Origin: an uncultured Fidelibacterota bacterium
GTDB lineage: Bacteria; Fidelibacterota; Fidelibacteria; Fidelibacterales; Fidelibacteraceae
Reading direction: 5' to 3'
DNA length: 7,890 nt
NCBI GenBank assembly: GCA_937862595.1
Contig: CALMFL010000049.1
Span: 1 to 7,890, forward strand
The notes under the pieces are model-generated. The model had not been told where the DNA came from, searched no databases, and was given only the letters and a program-made list of their open reading frames with translations. Below are positions 6,102 through 7,890 of the stretch, piece by piece. Every line of letters begins with the position of its first letter. Within the stretch, counting starts at the first letter, position 1. A program made the position numbers and the translations under genes.

Positions 6102-7346
6102 ATGAAAGTATCCTTCAGACGATTCGCCTACAACGTGTTTTTCCGCCTTTCGCCGCTGCTGATCGTCGTTCTGCTTGAGCTGTCCCTGCGGTTTTTGGGG
6201 ATCGGGGAATCGTACCTCCTCTTTCAGAGATCCGAAGACGGGAACTATCAGGAATTGAACCCGCTCTATTACCGGCGCTTCGTCGCCGCAGAGCAATTCG
6301 GGGACATTCCCATCCTGCCGCAGCGTTTTCCGCTTGAAAAACCGGAAGGTTCCCGGAGGATATTTCTCATCGGGGACCAAACCCTGTGCTCGATGTTCCC
6401 GGGAGCGAACGAAACGCAGCTCATTCCGGATTTTTACGACCGGGACAGCGTTTTTCACGATATTGTCCAGATCGCGGCGCCCTTTACCAACAGTTTTGCC
6501 ATGAAACGCATCGTCAAATGCCTGAATCGGTATGAAGCGGACGCCTGCATCGTGGTGACCGGAGCGAATGAGTTTTACGGAATTCCCCGTAAAAGCAACT
6601 GGATGCAGGATATTGACAACTATTACGGACTGACGGCCTACGTCACGCTGAAAAACCACCGCTTCCTCCAGGTCCTCGACCGCTTTGTCTACCTGAAAAA
6701 AGAGAAGGTGAGCACCTTTCCCCCCGCGGATATTGACGACTGGGCCGTGCTCTATGGTTCGGTTCCCTATGCCGAAACAAAATCCTATTTCGAACGTAAC
6801 CTGAAGCGTATGATAAAAAACGCCGGCTACCCGCTGTTCTTCGTTTCACCGCCCGTCAATATCACGGCGCGGCCTTACCGGTCCCAGTTTGACGATAAGG
6901 AAATGTCAGACGCGGATATCGCCCGGGAATGCACCGTTCTGCTTGCGAACGCCGACCGCTTTTCGATCGGGCGCTGGATCGGTGAACTGGAGGCCTGGGA
7001 ACCCGAGACCGCCATTTACTATTATTGCCTTGCCATGATCAGCGAGCGCGAGGAAAACGACGAAGCGGCGCTTGAATACTACCGCAAGGCTCTGGAGAGG
7101 GATATCTTCAAGGCGCGGACAGATCCCGGCTTTACGGACGTGATCGAGTCTCAAACGGCGGGTTCTGCCGCCGTCCTGATCGATCTGCGGAAGATCATGA
7201 CGGAGGCGTCGTCGGGAGGACTGAAAGTACAGCAATTCTACCAAAGCCCGCTGGCTCTGAATGCCCGGGGAAAACGGCTGTTTACGGACGCCGCCCTCAA
7301 TGCGCTCCGGGAATTCCGGGATCCGGCAAACCAAATAAGGGAATAA
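6102..7346 (+). CDS. Membrane-anchored SGNH-like protein with TPR-like segment, probably catalytically inactive
   Basis: This 414-residue protein has an N-terminal membrane anchor at about 17-34 after a basic stretch, so most of it is probably outside the cytoplasmic membrane. Residues 86-94 (R-I-F-L-I-G-D-Q-T) match block I of the SGNH/GDSL hydrolases, and V-T-G-A-N-E at 152-157 matches block III (GxND/E). Residues 300-334 look like a tetratricopeptide hairpin (A-L-E-Y-Y-R-K-A-L-E at 323-332). The C-terminal N-A-R-G-K-R-L at 387-393 corresponds to block V. The arrangement recalls larger TPR-SGNH proteins. However, the block I Ser nucleophile is replaced by Gln93, and no Asp-x-x-His is present at 380-390, so hydrolysis seems unlikely. 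The ATG is 4 bases after the small membrane gene; the only nearby ribosome site, taagg, is too close, which suggests coupling. A TTG at 6054 is a less likely start. The gene ends 2 bases before the next. Its function is unknown; a binding or scaffold role in the envelope is possible. Confidence 0.8.
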   Translation: MKVSFRRFAYNVFFRLSPLLIVVLLELSLRFLGIGESYLLFQRSEDGNYQELNPLYYRRFVAAEQFGDIPILPQRFPLEKPEGSRRIFLIGDQTLCSMFPGANETQLIPDFYDRDSVFHDIVQIAAPFTNSFAMKRIVKCLNRYEADACIVVTGANEFYGIPRKSNWMQDIDNYYGLTAYVTLKNHRFLQVLDRFVYLKKEKVSTFPPADIDDWAVLYGSVPYAETKSYFERNLKRMIKNAGYPLFFVSPPVNITARPYRSQFDDKEMSDADIARECTVLLANADRFSIGRWIGELEAWEPETAIYYYCLAMISEREENDEAALEYYRKALERDIFKARTDPGFTDVIESQTAGSAAVLIDLRKIMTEASSGGLKVQQFYQSPLALNARGKRLFTDAALNALREFRDPANQIRE

Positions 7347-7348
7347 CC

Positions 7349-7890
7349 ATGGCAACACTTACTTTTTTGGGAGCTACCGGAACGGTGACCGGTTCCAAGT
7401 ATCATTTTCAAAGCAAGGGCGCCAGCGTGATGGTGGACTGCGGTCTGTTCCAGGGCTTAAAGGAATTGCGTCTGCGCAACTGGATGCCGCTGGATGTCGA
7501 TCTGCAGAAACTGGATGCCGTGATCCTGACCCACGCGCATATCGACCATACCGGATTCCTGCCCCGGCTCGTGAAGCAGGGTTTTTCGAAGCCGGTATAT
7601 TGCACCGAACCCACGCGGGACCTTCTGGAGATCATGCTGCTTGATTCCGCCCATCTGCAGGAAGAAGACGCAAAATTCGCAAATAAGAAAGGGATCAGCA
7701 AGCATTCCCCCGCCTTGCCGCTCTACACTCAGGAAGACGCCAAAAAGGCCATTGCCCTGCTGAAGGCCGTTCCCTATGCGACGCCCTTCAGCCCGGGATC
7801 CGGGTTAAGGGCCGAATTCCATGACGCCGGCCACATTATCGGTTCCGCCTTCGTGAGCCTCCGCTGGAACGAGGTCGGAGGAGAGCGCAA
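7349..7890 (+). CDS. Metallo-beta-lactamase-fold hydrolase, beta-CASP / RNA-specificity type, 5' part
   Basis: The first 180 residues of a metallo-beta-lactamase-fold protein are present; the gene runs off the right edge. It begins with L-T-F-L-G-A-T-G-T-V-T-G-S at 4-16, then V-D-C-G-L-F-Q-G at 29-36, followed by the zinc motif H-A-H-I-D-H at 62-67 and a further metal-binding His162 in D-A-G-H-I-I-G-S-A at 159-167. These features, and the segment around L-P-L-Y-T at 123-127, are typical of bacterial homologues of the CPSF-73/Ysh1 nuclease family, which usually carry a beta-CASP domain and a C-terminal RNA-specificity domain. Those domains are beyond the window. The ATG at 7349 lies 2 bases after the previous stop, with aataaggg at 7334-7341 as ribosome binding site. 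The likely role is RNA processing or decay in the cytoplasm, but substrates of these homologues are mostly uncharacterised. Confidence 0.92.
   Translation, partial: MATLTFLGATGTVTGSKYHFQSKGASVMVDCGLFQGLKELRLRNWMPLDVDLQKLDAVILTHAHIDHTGFLPRLVKQGFSKPVYCTEPTRDLLEIMLLDSAHLQEEDAKFANKKGISKHSPALPLYTQEDAKKAIALLKAVPYATPFSPGSGLRAEFHDAGHIIGSAFVSLRWNEVGGER

Noticed and set aside
1..7890. tRNA, rRNA, CRISPR array, insertion sequence or toxin-antitoxin system
   Set aside because: Nearly every base is in a recognisable gene and no cloverleaf, repeat array, transposase or toxin-like frame was seen on either strand.

Overview
The window is a bacterial chromosome segment of moderately high GC content. All supported genes lie on the + strand and are packed almost without gaps. 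It opens inside the 3' part of aroA and continues through aroE, aroC, aroK, aroB and aroQ. Together these six genes encode steps 2 to 7 of the shikimate pathway: AroB makes 3-dehydroquinate, AroQ dehydrates it, AroE reduces it to shikimate, AroK phosphorylates it, AroA adds the enolpyruvyl group, and AroC forms chorismate. Step 1 (DAHP synthase) is not seen and could lie upstream of the window. Most junctions are start/stop overlaps (ATGA or TAATG), so the block looks like one translationally coupled operon. The only real spacer in it is 42 bp before aroC.

The same run of overlapping genes continues into a 3-methyladenine-type DNA glycosylase (Mpg/AAG family) and a CPBP-family membrane protease homologue with intact motifs. 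These two have no obvious link to aromatic biosynthesis but probably share its transcript.

A 59 bp spacer at 5889-5947 then carries a plausible sigma70-type promoter and a short inverted repeat. It leads into a second group of three genes: a 49-residue single-pass membrane protein resembling DUF5989; a 414-residue membrane-anchored protein with an SGNH-hydrolase-like fold and a TPR-like segment, in which all the catalytic residues appear lost; and the N-terminal part of a metallo-beta-lactamase-fold (beta-CASP/RNA-specificity type) hydrolase that runs off the right edge.

The organism cannot be named from this window. The gene order, the coupling and the TPR/SGNH-type protein would suit an uncultured Gram-negative lineage such as one in the FCB superphylum, but that is inference only. 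There are no tRNA, rRNA, CRISPR or mobile-element signatures. The points most worth a second look are the pseudo-SGNH protein with its small membrane partner, the AroE protein without the usual NADP-binding Asn-Arg-Thr motif, and the divergent AroQ active-site lid.
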